NCBI GenBank assembly: GCA_023078685.1
Contig: JALGAS010000004.1
Span: 4,898,001 to 4,962,000 of the forward strand
Direction: 5' to 3'
DNA: 64,000 nt
Origin: Neopestalotiopsis rosae
Lineage: Eukaryota > Ascomycota > Sordariomycetes > Amphisphaeriales > Sporocadaceae
Shown here: positions 11,568 through 22,469 of the stretch, one piece after another
How positions within the stretch are numbered: the stretch's first letter is position 1
Layout of the letters: every line of letters starts with the position of its first letter
The notes under the pieces: model-generated
The model's database searches: none
Told to the model about the DNA's origin: nothing
The model's input: only the letters and a program-made list of their open reading frames with translations
Position numbers and translations under genes: made by a program

Positions 11568-12922
11568 GATGGGAGGATTCTCGGTGTTGGCGAAATGTGC
11601 AAATCGGATTTTCGCGGATTGAGGTACCACGAGCAACAAATCGCTCGAATGTGACTGTCGCTGGTTGGTGCTTGTTTCTGAGGCTCTAGGCAGTAAGGTG
11701 GGTAGATACAGTACTACAAGCTCGTTTGAATTGAAGGACGCGACAAAAAGAGCAGAGACGCGTTGAGTGATCCCAAATTGGCATAGACTGGTAAGAGCGT
11801 CAGGTCTCCACAGATGTACCTTAGGGAGCTTCAGCGCTCGTTGACCCGGGAGCTCTTGAGGTGGGGAGCTTGAAGGCTTTCATTATTGTCCCGCCGTCAA
11901 AGTAAACAGCCTCTCACTCCATGCGCCAAATTCTTTCTGTGGCTCTCAGTCATATTTTGCTAGTTTCTTAACCCACATTGATTCAGTGCTCTACAATCAC
12001 CTTGTCTATACTGATTTCCTCGCTATTCCGAGGGGGCGACGCCCTTGGTGAGCTTGAGCTAAGCTCTAGTTCCCAGTCGTTGAGTCAGTTGTTGTCAATC
12101 AATGACGACTCAGGAGCTGGAGATGACGGGCCATTGGTCTTTCCATTGTGTGTTTGTACTGCTTTGGTTGACATCGCAACCGGATGTTCCGGACTAGGCA
12201 AAGACTCTTTCGTGGCGGTTAATTTTCAAAAGCACTACGAGCAGGTAGCTCTGCTGGGTCTTTGTTGTGTAATTCCATCCATTCTTCAGTGGAGAACGCA
12301 GGTAAAGTTTAAGCTTAATCCATGTCATCCCTCATTTACCCTCGAAGCGTTAAGCAGCCGCAACTCCTATGTATCCTGTGTAGAAGCGCAATATTGGGAA
12401 ACACGAGAAAGGCATCTTTGGTGGCAGTCAGAAGGACGATGAAGAATCGCCTCGATTGCTCTCAAGATCGACTTACAAGTACTTCGCTCTAGCTATCCGC
12501 CAGCCTGACAAAATCTCGGCATTCATTAAGTCGTCATGCTTTTCGGATCGCCACCAGCTCGCATCGCAGGCGAATCAGACTAAGTCACACCCGCACATGC
12601 TATAGGTGCGTTTTCTTTGGTTCGTCCACTGCGGGGACCCCACGAAGATTGATTGCGGGGGAGGACTTATACCGGTGAGGAGAGCCATGCATATCATGTC
12701 AGTGCGTCAATACAGGGCCTATTCCCTTCACCCGGTAGTCAAGAAATGTGGACTTCGGGCAGGTATAGAGAATGCGGATGCGGGCTGTAGCAGACTGGTC
12801 TCGCTGGCAGCGGTCACAAAATCAAGCAAGTACGCCCCATAGCTAGTTCGAGTTCACTCTGGGGAAAGCCAGCCAAGATTTACGTTTCACCTGGAGACGG
12901 ATACTGTTACCAGATATCTATC
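11568..12922. other. Intergenic, no supported gene
   Basis: Apart from the ACGCG sites, this stretch holds the divergent upstream regions of RFC3 and the esterase gene. An open frame at 11978-12442 (plus) begins at TTG, has no family motif and is not called. Confidence 0.6.
11738..11763 (-). promoter_or_regulatory. MluI cell-cycle box pair upstream of RFC3
   Basis: ACGCGT (11758-11763) and ACGCGA (11738-11743) lie 171-197 nt upstream of the RFC3 start. ACGCGT is the binding site of MBF-type (Mbp1/Swi6-like) factors that drive G1/S genes, so the placement fits a DNA replication gene. The sites are seen; binding is inferred. Confidence 0.6.
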
Positions 12923-14699
12923 ATGACAGACAAGACTCGACTACTCTTCCTCCTCGCGAGTGGCTTGACATTCGGCCAGTGTGCCGTGTTGGCAGCCACT
13001 GATACAGCAACATCGGTCCTGGCCGCACCAACTGTGACTTTGGACTATGCCCAGTATGAAGGAACCAACTATGCCGTTGGGGTGGATGCCTTTTTGGGTA
13101 TGCGCTTTGCCGCACCGCCCGTAGGTGACTTGCGCTTCCGGGCACCAGAAGATCCCCCGGTAGAGGCTGATAGCCAAGAGGCTAAAGAGGTAAGCATAAA
13201 CTGACAAAAGCCGGGCGTTGATTCCCAAGATATTGGCATTGGATACCATGGAATATCTGACATGAGCTTATTGTTCTTCAGTTTGGAGCGATATGTGTAG
13301 GAACCGACCAAAGCGTCTCTTCTTCTAGGAACGAAGACTGCCTCTTTGTTAATATCTTCAAGCCGGCCAATGCTACCGCAGAGTCAAAATTGCCTGTTTG
13401 GGTATACATTCAGGGCGGAGGCTACGCTACCAACTCAAACAACAACTACAATGGGAGCGAAGTAGTACAAAAGTCAGACTATGGTCTCATCTTTGTCAAC
13501 TTCAACTATCGAGTCGGCCTCTTTGGATTCTTGGCAAGCGAAGACGTCAAACAGAATGGTGACCTGAATGTCGGACTGCTTGACCAGAGAAAGTTGCTAC
13601 ACTGGGTTCAGAAATACATCCAACAGGTATTTTGATCCTCCCGTCAAGTCTAATCATGTCTGACAATCAATAGTTTGGAGGCGATCCAGATCATGTAATA
13701 ATCCACGGCACGTCGGCTGGGGCAGGATCCATTTCATATCATCTCACTGCATACGGCGGACGAGACGACAACCTCTTCGTCGGCGCCATTGCACAATCAC
13801 CATTCTGGCCCACCGCTCCCGAGCCAGAGGAAATGGAGTTCCAGTATCAGCAGCTTGTAAACGAGACGGGCTGCTCAACGTCCAATGACTCTCTGGCCTG
13901 TCTACGCTCCCTCAACACTAGCTCCTTTGTGCCCTTTGACGTCGAAGGTACCTTTCCCGGTGCGTCGGCCGTGGCCCGGTGGTATTGGCTACCTGTCAAA
14001 GATGGCGACCTCATTCGCGACGACAAGTGGAACATGTTTGACCGAGGAGAGTTTGTCAAGGTGCCCTTGCTGGTGGCGACGGATAATAATGAGGGCTCAG
14101 GCTTCGTACCCAACGCCAGCATGAGCTCCAATGTGACGACCTTTTTCAAGAACAATTATCCCAATCTCAATGACACGCAACTCCAAGCCATCATAGATGC
14201 GTACCCGCTTATGTCGCCTCTGCCCAAGCATGCCGCCTGGTACCCTTCGGTCTCGGCAGCGTACGGCGATGCCACCTTTTTGTGCCCCGCGAACTCAATG
14301 GCGAACAGCATGGCCAGCTACTTCTGTCCGGACGAGGTATGGCAATATCGTTGTTACATCACCACTGCTGCAAACATTGCCAATGGCGTCGGCACGCCTC
14401 ATACTATGGAGATGCCGGCTATTCTGGGCACCAGCCTCCGGAGCTCGGTAGACAGCACATGGTTCAACGAGAATGCACCAAGTGTGCCAATTGTGATGCA
14501 CTACTATATCAGCTTCATCAAGGCACTTGACCCCAACAAGTATAAATATGAGACTGCCCCCGCCTGGGAGTCTTGGGGATCGGGCGCGGGTCGTAGGTTG
14601 CATCTGGAGACTAATGCGACAGCTATGGAGGATGTTCCCAAGAATATGACCGAGGACTGTTCCTTGTGGGATGATCTTTCTGACAGCATGGAAGTTTGA
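12923..14699 (+). CDS. Secreted type-B carboxylesterase/lipase
   Basis: Three exons (12923-13189, 13282-13626, 13674-14699) encode 545 aa of the alpha/beta-hydrolase COesterase family. An N-terminal signal peptide (to about residue 24) and many N-x-S/T sites point to secretion. Conserved blocks include GMRFAAPPVGDLRF, NEDCLFVNIF, the oxyanion-hole stretch VYIQGGGYA, NYRVGLFGF and DQRKLLHWVQKYI. The triad reads as Ser218 in GTSAG, Glu344 in NNEGSGF and His447 in GTPH. Most family members have GESAG, so Thr replaces Glu in the nucleophile elbow. Length is normal for fungal lipases of the Candida rugosa type. It hydrolyses carboxylic esters; the natural substrate is not inferable. The ATG at 12923 starts the signal peptide directly. 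Confidence 0.92.
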
Positions 14700-15100
14700 G
14701 GCCTTACCAAGGTATTGTTATTTGAGCAGGATGTAGTGGCAGCGTAAGAGCCATCAATAATCAGACAAGAACATAAAGTTGACAACTCTGTCAAATGAGC
14801 CCAATAACAACTTGTAGTTCATGGAGGTGTTTCAAAGAATTTTACATAAGAAGATATCATATCATAAAGGCTGCCAAGGAAATATCATAACGGCGCGCAA
14901 TTGTAAATATTCCATATGATGTATTCCGACATCTCGAAACGTATCTCCGAGCCAACATATGGACATTTAGTGTTGTATTCGAGACAATGATGGCCCAACT
15001 CTCACAAGTATGCGTGGGCTCTAGCAGTCACCGAATCTGGGTTCACCAAAGGATGCTTGGTAATAACTAAAAACAGATTGAACCAATACCCGAAGCCTGA
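14700..15100. other. Convergent 3' intergenic region
   Basis: 400 nt between the stop codons of the esterase gene (plus) and the C4 protein gene (minus). No gene or repeat recognised; it should hold both 3' UTRs. Confidence 0.6.
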
Positions 15101-16279
15101 TTAGAAATCCGTAGCTCCCCAGAACGAGTTGGCCGCTTTGACCAAGAGCACCTGGCTCTGGCGAAGACTGCCAGTCTCATCTGGCTCTTCTCTTCCCGAA
15201 TTGCTCCGCCACTTGACCAGGTTTCCATTCGCGTCGACCAGATCCTCGTCGTCGCTGTCGTCCGAGTCGTCGCTGCTAAAGTTTTCCCAGTCGATCTCGG
15301 CGTGGTTGCGCACCCTCAGCCGCGGCTGGGACATGTAGTCTAGAGGAATGGCGCCATTGTCATTACTTTCGCCGTCGTTGTCTGCAAATAGATCCAACAC
15401 TTGTTGGTCGCTCAGGGTTGTCATGTCTGGGTTTTCTTGCTTCCGGACCCGTCCAGAAGCGTCGAGGCTGATGGCCTCGTTCATGACGAGATCGTCGTCG
15501 GGACTAAGCGCCGTGGACGGTCTCCGTTGTGACTTTTTAGATTTCTTCAGCTGCTTTTCTTTTTCTGTACGAGATTCAGCCTCCACGTCCTCCTCCTCGG
15601 AGGAAGTATCACTAAGCAAGATGTCCTGCCAGACGGGCTGGAGCTCGCGCCGGCGATGGGCACACTGCGAAGGGTAGTCGCAGTGGTGCCAGTCGTGCTG
15701 CCGTCTGAGCAGGAAGCAGCGATCCCGCTGATCCTCGGTGATCTGGGTCCCGGTGACACGTCTCCGCCAAGCCCCGTACGCTGACCATCCCTCGTAATCA
15801 AACTCGGTGGTGCACGTAATGGGGTTACCGCTCCGGTCCACCCTACGCTTATTGCTACTACTGCGAGTGCTTGTTCTTTTTCTACTATTGTTGCTAATGC
15901 TACCACTACCGGAGAAGAGAGAGGCCGCTCTGGTCTGGGACGAGAGGGAGCAAAAGGTGTGCGAACACAGCAGACACCGCTGCGTGACGGACAGGTCGTA
16001 CGTGGCTCTGCATGAGCAGCATCTCCATCGCCACGGAGAAGGTGCCTGTGGAGGCGGGACGCGGCTGGCCACGGGGGACGGGGGCAGGCTCGCGCGCAGG
16101 CGTCGACGAGTAATGGTAGTACCTCGTCCTTGTCCTCCTCCCGTCGTTGTCTTCTTGTTCGACGACGCTGACGACAAGGGTCGCGGGCTGAGTGGCGACG
16201 CGTCTATTACTACTACAGCTGATGGGGCCGTCGGCTTGATGGAAACCCTGAGATTAGGAAGGGGTGTCCGGGATGCCAT
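15101..16279 (-). CDS. Uncharacterised protein with a C4 zinc-ribbon-like motif and acidic tail
   Basis: A single exon of 392 aa; family not recognised. The first 80 residues are Ser/Pro/Arg-rich and look disordered. Residues ~85-112 contain CCSC-x13-CLLC-x3-FC, a likely zinc-binding ribbon. A compact centre with FDYEGWSAYGAWRRR and an H/C-rich run (DWHHCDYPSQCAHRRREL) follows. The C-terminal half has acidic serine tracts (TSSEEEDVEAES, SSDDSDDSDDEDL) and a basic KKSKKSQRR stretch, which could be a nuclear localisation signal. This composition suggests a nuclear protein, but no biochemical role should be assigned. The long frame and coding-like conservation of cysteines make it a credible gene. 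Confidence 0.7.
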   Translation of the reverse strand: MASRTPLPNLRVSIKPTAPSAVVVIDASPLSPRPLSSASSNKKTTTGGGQGRGTTITRRRLRASLPPSPVASRVPPPQAPSPWRWRCCSCRATYDLSVTQRCLLCSHTFCSLSSQTRAASLFSGSGSISNNSRKRTSTRSSSNKRRVDRSGNPITCTTEFDYEGWSAYGAWRRRVTGTQITEDQRDRCFLLRRQHDWHHCDYPSQCAHRRRELQPVWQDILLSDTSSEEEDVEAESRTEKEKQLKKSKKSQRRPSTALSPDDDLVMNEAISLDASGRVRKQENPDMTTLSDQQVLDLFADNDGESNDNGAIPLDYMSQPRLRVRNHAEIDWENFSSDDSDDSDDEDLVDANGNLVKWRSNSGREEPDETGSLRQSQVLLVKAANSFWGATDF

Positions 16280-19078
16280 TTTTGTTTTTTTCCCTTGAAC
16301 TACTTGACTAGGTTTATTTTATTTGTCTTCGTTAAACCTTGGCTATGTCGATCAAGGCTGGATCCGTCTTTCCGTTCCCGACTTCTGAAACGTATGTGAC
16401 TGGTTAGATCTAAAACCAGACTCCCGAGGTAATCGTTGCGGCTCCTGGCAGCTTGATATTGCAATACCTAGATGTGCTATATAATTTGTTCTTTTCTTAA
16501 TATCGACGCAACGTTGAAAAGTTGCGATGAACTTGGTAAAAATGATGGGTGTTCAATGAGAGACTTCGAAAGAAGGTAGTATAAAGGATTGAATGTGCCA
16601 AAACGGCATACGACTCAAGGAAAGTTACAGTAAAGAAATGAGTATAGAGGAAATTTCCAGGGATAGAGAGAGATATGACAAGAAATGTTTACAGCATAGT
16701 TACTAGGTATACCATGTCAAATATGAAATACCATTTTGCCCGGCTTTGTTCTTACTAGACAAAGAATATCACTGACATCTTTCTCACACCTGGCTTTGAG
16801 GTGGGTGAAAGAGGGTACCGCCACCAGCGATTACAGATCATGAAGGATCGTTGTACTGTGTTATTTCATTGAACACGAAACGGATGGATTAACTCCCAAC
16901 TAACAAGCAGCGGTGACCTTGCAGCATCACGATCGATGGCTGAGTTTCTGCGGGCCCCTCTGGGTACAGAGATCAGTGGGTCCTTCACACGCATATTTCG
17001 CTTTACCTGTATGATGACCAATTTCCGATTCATGTTGTAAAAGGATTAACGCGAATGCATTCCCAGCGCCAAGCCCCGGGAATGGGACAGATCAATAAGA
17101 AGTTTATTTTAACTCTCCAGGGCCGTAGTGCCTGGTATAATGCTGTCACAGTTCTGTAATTATCACGCATGAAGACGATTTACAATTTTGGATCAATGAA
17201 AAAGCAGCACTGCTCCTGTGCCTCATGAACCAGGGGAATCTGTGCCGATTCCGGAGGGACGCGTGGACGGAATATTTGTCCACGGTTGGGGGGATCCCAT
17301 AATTGGGTTGTCGTCTGGATCGATGCACGGCATACAGCGCCTATACACGTGAAGCCAAGCTTTTGATCGATTTTCAATGATTGGAGGCCAAAAAAGTCTT
17401 GGAAAGTGATGATCGTTGCCAGAGAGAGTAGGAAGTCGACCTGGTGGCGTCGGCTATAGCCTTCTTGGAGGCAGTCTCGGCGCCCAGCAGGCCTAGATCG
17501 CGTCCGACGGTTGAACCACACACGATGCAAAAGCAAGTCGTTGGGCGGGCCGTGATATTTTCGTCGAAAAACCAGTCCGGTTCGCTCCCAATAGTAGTGC
17601 CGATGAGTAGAAACTCCATAAGGCTTTGTCCAAATCGACAGGTTTTCTTCGCGCGAAGGCGCTTCTAGATCAAATAGTATCAGGACATACATGCAACGGA
17701 CAAAGACTGAATATGGGCATGAAACGGGCCGATCGATTTTCAGTCACAAAATTCTCTTGAGCAGGTGCCCAATACCCAATAGCCCGCTCACTTGAACGGG
17801 GTCAGGTCCGGAAGGGATGGGGATCTTGGTCGTGCCAATGTGCATGCTGCAGGAGCTGGCATCTGCGAGCACGGGAAGTGGTCCCTTAGAAATCCTTCAA
17901 CTGCAAGTGAGCAGCAGTAACCGACAGGACGGTTCCAGCCTAACACTTTCTGGGAGGAACAAGCTTGAGCTACTCCTTGTGAGTCCTGTCGTAAGTTCCT
18001 GCAGAAGAAGACTAGATCAGGTAGCTTTTTGGGTAGGTCAGCCCTTCGGAATCCGAGCGTAAACCGTCTACCGTCTACTGCTGGGGATTTGTGGAGGAAC
18101 GTCGTGTGTACCTTGTAGTCTGTACGCTACGTTACTCGTCCTCTTCTCCCACTCGATACGCCTGATGCATGCCAAGATGACACAGACGACTTGTATTGCG
18201 AATCCATCCACCAAAGAGAAGGAGGTGAATGGAAAGGCTTTATCTCAAAAGACTTTTTGAGGCGTTATGGCACGTTGGAACCAGCCAACCGCGAGATCGA
18301 ATGATTTGGGGGTCTGACTTGTGATCCCTCGAGTCCCTTGCTTGTAGGGTGTCATTGCAGATGGTGCCATGGGCAAGGTAGGGGAGGTAGGTAGGGACTC
18401 GAGGCACATCCACAGCGGAGGAATACAAAACCCCTCTTTGACTGAAAGTTTTTTTTTGTCCTGTTTCCCAAAAATGGCTTGCTGCTTCTGATCCTCCAAC
18501 AGACCACAATTGCACACTAGTAGAAGGGAAGGGGAATAATGGAAGAAATTCTTGTGGATATGGGAATAGCACGTTGGTGACGGTTCAGTTCACTTGCATA
18601 TTCAGCTGGCGCGACTAAAACCACAATAGTGGCTACCTCTGTACACGGCGGCGGCCCAACAAGACATCGGCCGTGTCCTAAAAGGATCGATCTAGGTCGT
18701 CATTGGAAGAAAAGAGAGGTTCTGGCGGTAGTGTATAGAATGAGCAGTAAAAAGTTTTCTCAACGTGCCCCCTTCGGAACAACTTTAGGTAGGAGAGAAA
18801 TGGCGGCCGATGTTCGCAGCTATCAGATGGAAAAGATAATCTAATCAGCGGAGACGCGACAGGGAAGATTTGCGACCAAGGTGTGTGTGGGCCGGGAAAC
18901 CCAGCGCCAGTGCCGTGCCATGCCTGACTGGCCCTGGATCCATCGCGACCCATGGTGCCGCCGGCCACGCAGACGCTATAGCCAGGCTATACCGCTTCTG
19001 CCAGGTTTTCGTAACCGAAGGGCCGCGAAGGTCCACCCACCATCCCGAGGCCTGAGGCCTTTTGGACGGCGTCTGATC

Positions 19079-19087
19079 ATCTGATAA
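19079..19087 (+). promoter_or_regulatory. SreA/Urbs1-type iron-responsive GATA site
   Basis: ATCTGATAA matches the ATCWGATAA core bound by fungal iron-sensing GATA repressors (SreA, Urbs1, Fep1), and a second GATA follows at once (GATAAGATAA). It lies about 730 nt upstream of a siderophore transporter, the expected target class. A related site, ATCTGATAG on the minus strand, is at 18820-18828. Confidence 0.6.
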
Positions 19088-19637
19088 GATAATTCGTGTC
19101 GCTCAGCTTGCCAAACGCAGCAACCTCGTCCGTCCGTGGTGTGGGGAGCCATGTCCACTTAACATGAGATCCGACAGCGTGTTATTGGTTTTTGTAAGAG
19201 AAAAATCTCTGCATTCAGACCTGGGCCCGAGACGGGCAAGGCAAAGACGGGAGAAACAGGCGGGATATGCGATGCGAGGCAAGGACAGGGCAGGGCCCAG
19301 GGCGGGGATTTGACTTGCGTGTAGTAGTCCATGTACACAGTAGTTTTTAGTGTGTGTATTCATAATTTTTTGGGACCTGGTCTTCTGGTTGGTGTCTCTT
19401 TTCCTTCGTATGGTCAGGTCGGGCTACCAATACCCATCTCTGCCTTTTTCGCCTCTGGCCTGCTGGCTCTGCTGGCTGGCGTGTCGTGTGGACTCGGAGC
19501 CGATACCCATGGCCGACCGAGGAAGAGGTTAATTCATTGTGGAAATGGTTCCGGGAGTCCATAAGTTATTAGTGATTCGCGCTGCATAGCATACAACGGG
19601 GGACCCGCCACCCAACCGAAAGTTGCATCCGCGCGAA

Positions 19638-19644
19638 TATATAG
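19638..19644 (+). promoter_or_regulatory. TATA-box candidate for the siderophore transporter
   Basis: TATATAG lies about 167 nt upstream of the ATG and is followed by a pyrimidine-rich stretch (TCGTTTCTCTTCCTTTCTTG), a common fungal start-site context. Confidence 0.45.
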
Positions 19645-19810
19645 TAGTATTGGGGGCGCCGCAATCTGATCGTCGTTTCTCTTCCTTTCTTGTGTCGTGA
19701 GCTGTGCATCTCTTCCTTCTTTTCCCTTTGCCATACCTTGGATCAAGTTCTTATACAGACTTGATCTCAACCAAGGGAAACCACCACAACCCAAAGCTCT
19801 CGTAGTCGCC

Positions 19811-21738
19811 ATGGGTCTCAAGTTCCGAGGCCTCATTGGCCCCAAGAACGTTGGCCACGATGTCACCGTTCAGGAAAAGCAAAATGACACCGAGGGTCAG
19901 CCCCAAGGTGTTCTGGGCACCGACAACAACGACAAGGAGCTCGATCCGACTGTTCAGCCTGCTGGAGCCACTGGCTCTTCTGCCAGCTCCGTCGAGGAGA
20001 AGAAGGAACTGCAATTCGGTGTACAGGTTGCCGAAGCTACCCTTCAAGTTTGGACCCGGGAGCACCTGATTGCCGCCTACATCATGTAAGTCATTACCGA
20101 ACCACGGAATTGTATCAATGGACGAAAAAAAGGAGGAATAAAAAGAGATCATGGACCAGTATAACTAACTGACCATCCTTTTCCAGGATGTGGCTGATCA
20201 ACTTTGTCAACGCCTTTGCCTCTGGTGTCGCCGGTACTCTGACCACCTACGCCGTCAGTAGTTACTCTTCTCACTCTCTGGTCTCGACTACCAGCATCAT
20301 CTCCGGTCTTATCCCTGGTCTCACCAAGCTCGCCTACGCCAAGTACATGGACAATTTTGGACGTCCCCAGGGACTGCTGCTCGCCGTGAGTTTCATGACC
20401 ATTGGTCTCGTCATGTTTGCCGGCTGCAACAACGTCGAGACCTACTGCGCCGCCGCCGTCTTCTACTACACTGGATACTCGTGGCTCGACTTCACCATTA
20501 CCATTTTCATCGCCGATACCTCCAAGCTGAGAAACCGAGCCTTCTCCATTGCCTACATCTCGTCCCCGTGGCTCATCACCACCTGGGTCTACGGTTACGC
20601 CTGCGACAGCCTCTTGGCCGGTCCCGGCTGGCGATGGGGATACGGTATCCTCTCCATTGTCGTCCCCGTTGTCTGCGCTCCCCTGGGAGCTCTCTTCTAC
20701 TGGAACCAGCGCAAGGCTATCAAGGCTGGACTCGTCCACGTCAAGCCCCACGGTCGTGGCATCATTCAGAACATTGTCTTCTACGGGAAGGAGTTTGATA
20801 TCATCGGTATCCTCTTGGCCGCCGCCGGTATTGGTCTGTTCCTCCTCGCCTTCTCTCTGTACTCTTACCAGACCGAGCAGTGGAAATCGCCCCTCATCAT
20901 CTGCTTCTTCATCTTCGGTGGTCTACTGATTGGCTGCTTCGTCATCTGGGAGAAGTACTTTGCGCCCATCACCTTCATCCCCTGGTACCTGATCAAGAAC
21001 CGCACCATCTTCTTCACCTACAGCATGATGGCCTCCATCTACACTGCCTGGTACGTGTGGGACAACTACTTCTACTCCTTCTGTATCGTCGTCTACAACC
21101 TGAGCGTACCCCACGCCACCTACATGGGCAACGTCTACACCATGGGTAGCACCTTCTGGGCCATCCTGTTCGGTATCTTCCTGCGCTACAACGGACGCCT
21201 CAAGTGGCCCGCCGTCTTCTTCGGTGTCCCCATCACCGTCCTCGGTGTCGGTCTCATGATCAAGTTCCGTCAGCCCGACGTCAACATTGGCTACGTCGTC
21301 ATGTGCCTCATCTTCATCGCCTTCGGCGGTGGCACCCTCGTCATCTGCGAGCAGATGACCGTCATGGCCGTGTCCAAGCACAAGAACATCCCCGCCGTGC
21401 TCGCCATGGAGGGCATGGTCGCCGCCATGGGCCAGTCCATCGGCTCCACCATCGCCGCCGCCATGTGGACCGGCATCTTCCCCAAGAAGCTGGCCGAGTT
21501 CCTGCCCGCCGACGCCCAGTCCTCCCTGACCGACATCTACGGCAGCATCGACGTCCAGACCTCGTACGCCGTCGGCACCCCGACCCGCACGGGCATCGAG
21601 AACGCCTACGGCGCCACCCAGCGCCTCATGCTCATCGCCGCCACCTGCATGTACGCCACCACCTGGTTCAGCACCTTCATGTGGGAGAACATCAACGTCA
21701 AGGAGATCAACCAGTTCGACGGTGCCGTCATGTGGTAA
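19811..21738 (+). CDS. MirB-type siderophore-iron transporter (MFS)
   Basis: Two exons (19811-20085 and 20187-21738; intron 20086-20186) encode 608 aa. The hydrophilic N-terminal tail of about 80 aa leads into FGVQVAEATLQVWTREHLIAAY and then WLINFVNAFASGV, the entry to the first membrane helix in the siderophore iron transporter (SIT) family. About 14 hydrophobic segments follow, with the loop signature YAKYMDNFGRPQGLLL and the paired FYYTGYSWLDF. SIT proteins import ferri-siderophores across the plasma membrane by proton symport. Codon third positions are very GC-rich, suggesting strong expression. An iron-GATA site upstream suggests repression when iron is ample. The exact siderophore (triacetylfusarinine, coprogen, ferrichrome or other) cannot be inferred. 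Confidence 0.9.
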
Positions 21739-22469
21739 AAGAAAGGAAAAGGAGAAAAGTTGGAAAAGTTGGAAAAGCCTCCCGTTGGCTTTTTACTGGC
21801 ATTTAACAAAGTGCTTCACATCAAAATGAGGTCCATTCTTTCTCTTCAAGGATCAGGACCTCTCTCAACCATCGCACATGGGATTTTGCTTTCTTGTGTG
21901 GAAAGTAAAGTACTGCCTATAGTGGATATCTCTCGTCGGGTGTTTTGAAGAAATTACTCGATCAAGACGCTGCATAAGCACGTCATACAATCATTTGTTT
22001 ATCGTACCCTGACATAGCTTAATCAATTATACCCCTCTGTTTTGCATCAACTATCTGAGTTCATGAAACTATCAACGTGTGAAATGACGTGCGCGCCTTG
22101 GGTAGATGTGATTCCGCTTATTCCATTGTCTGGTTGTTCACGCCCACACAAGATCGTGTATTCCTGACAAAGTATGTCTTGATCCTTTGTCTTATTGTCT
22201 TTTCTTGTACATTGTCTGTTTGCTGGGCCGTTTACTACTTCAGACATACTTAATAACGGCATTGTGCATTTTCAATGATTCATTCTTCACATCTCTGGCA
22301 CTTATAAACACTCCCCGTCAAAGTGATTCGATGCCATGATATCGCTCCATCACCACTGGCTAAGCAAAACGATCTGCATCATCTCATCTTATCCAGGAGT
22401 ACCATCCAGAATCAAATTGGAGGAAAGGGATTCGGAAAGAGCTATTACAGGTAAGAGCTAGCCTCCAAC
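21739..22469. other. Intergenic, no supported gene
   Basis: 730 nt: 3' UTR of the transporter followed by the promoter of the Cys4-repeat gene. Nothing else recognised. Confidence 0.6.

Larger units (their letters stand above)
16280..19810. other. Long intergenic region, no supported gene
   Basis: 3.5 kb between the C4 protein and the siderophore transporter. Overlapping frames at 17180-17692 (minus, 170 codons) and 17374-17619 (minus, other frame) have no motifs and are not called. The right part serves as the transporter promoter, with an iron-type GATA site at 19079 and a TATA-like element at 19638. Confidence 0.55.

Noticed and set aside
11978..12442. 154-codon plus-strand frame upstream of the esterase gene
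   Set aside because: It begins at TTG, contains low-complexity Ser/Leu runs and has no motif; probably chance.
17180..17692. 170-codon minus-strand frame upstream of the siderophore transporter
   Set aside because: Another minus frame overlaps most of it, neither has a family motif, and codon composition is not distinctive.
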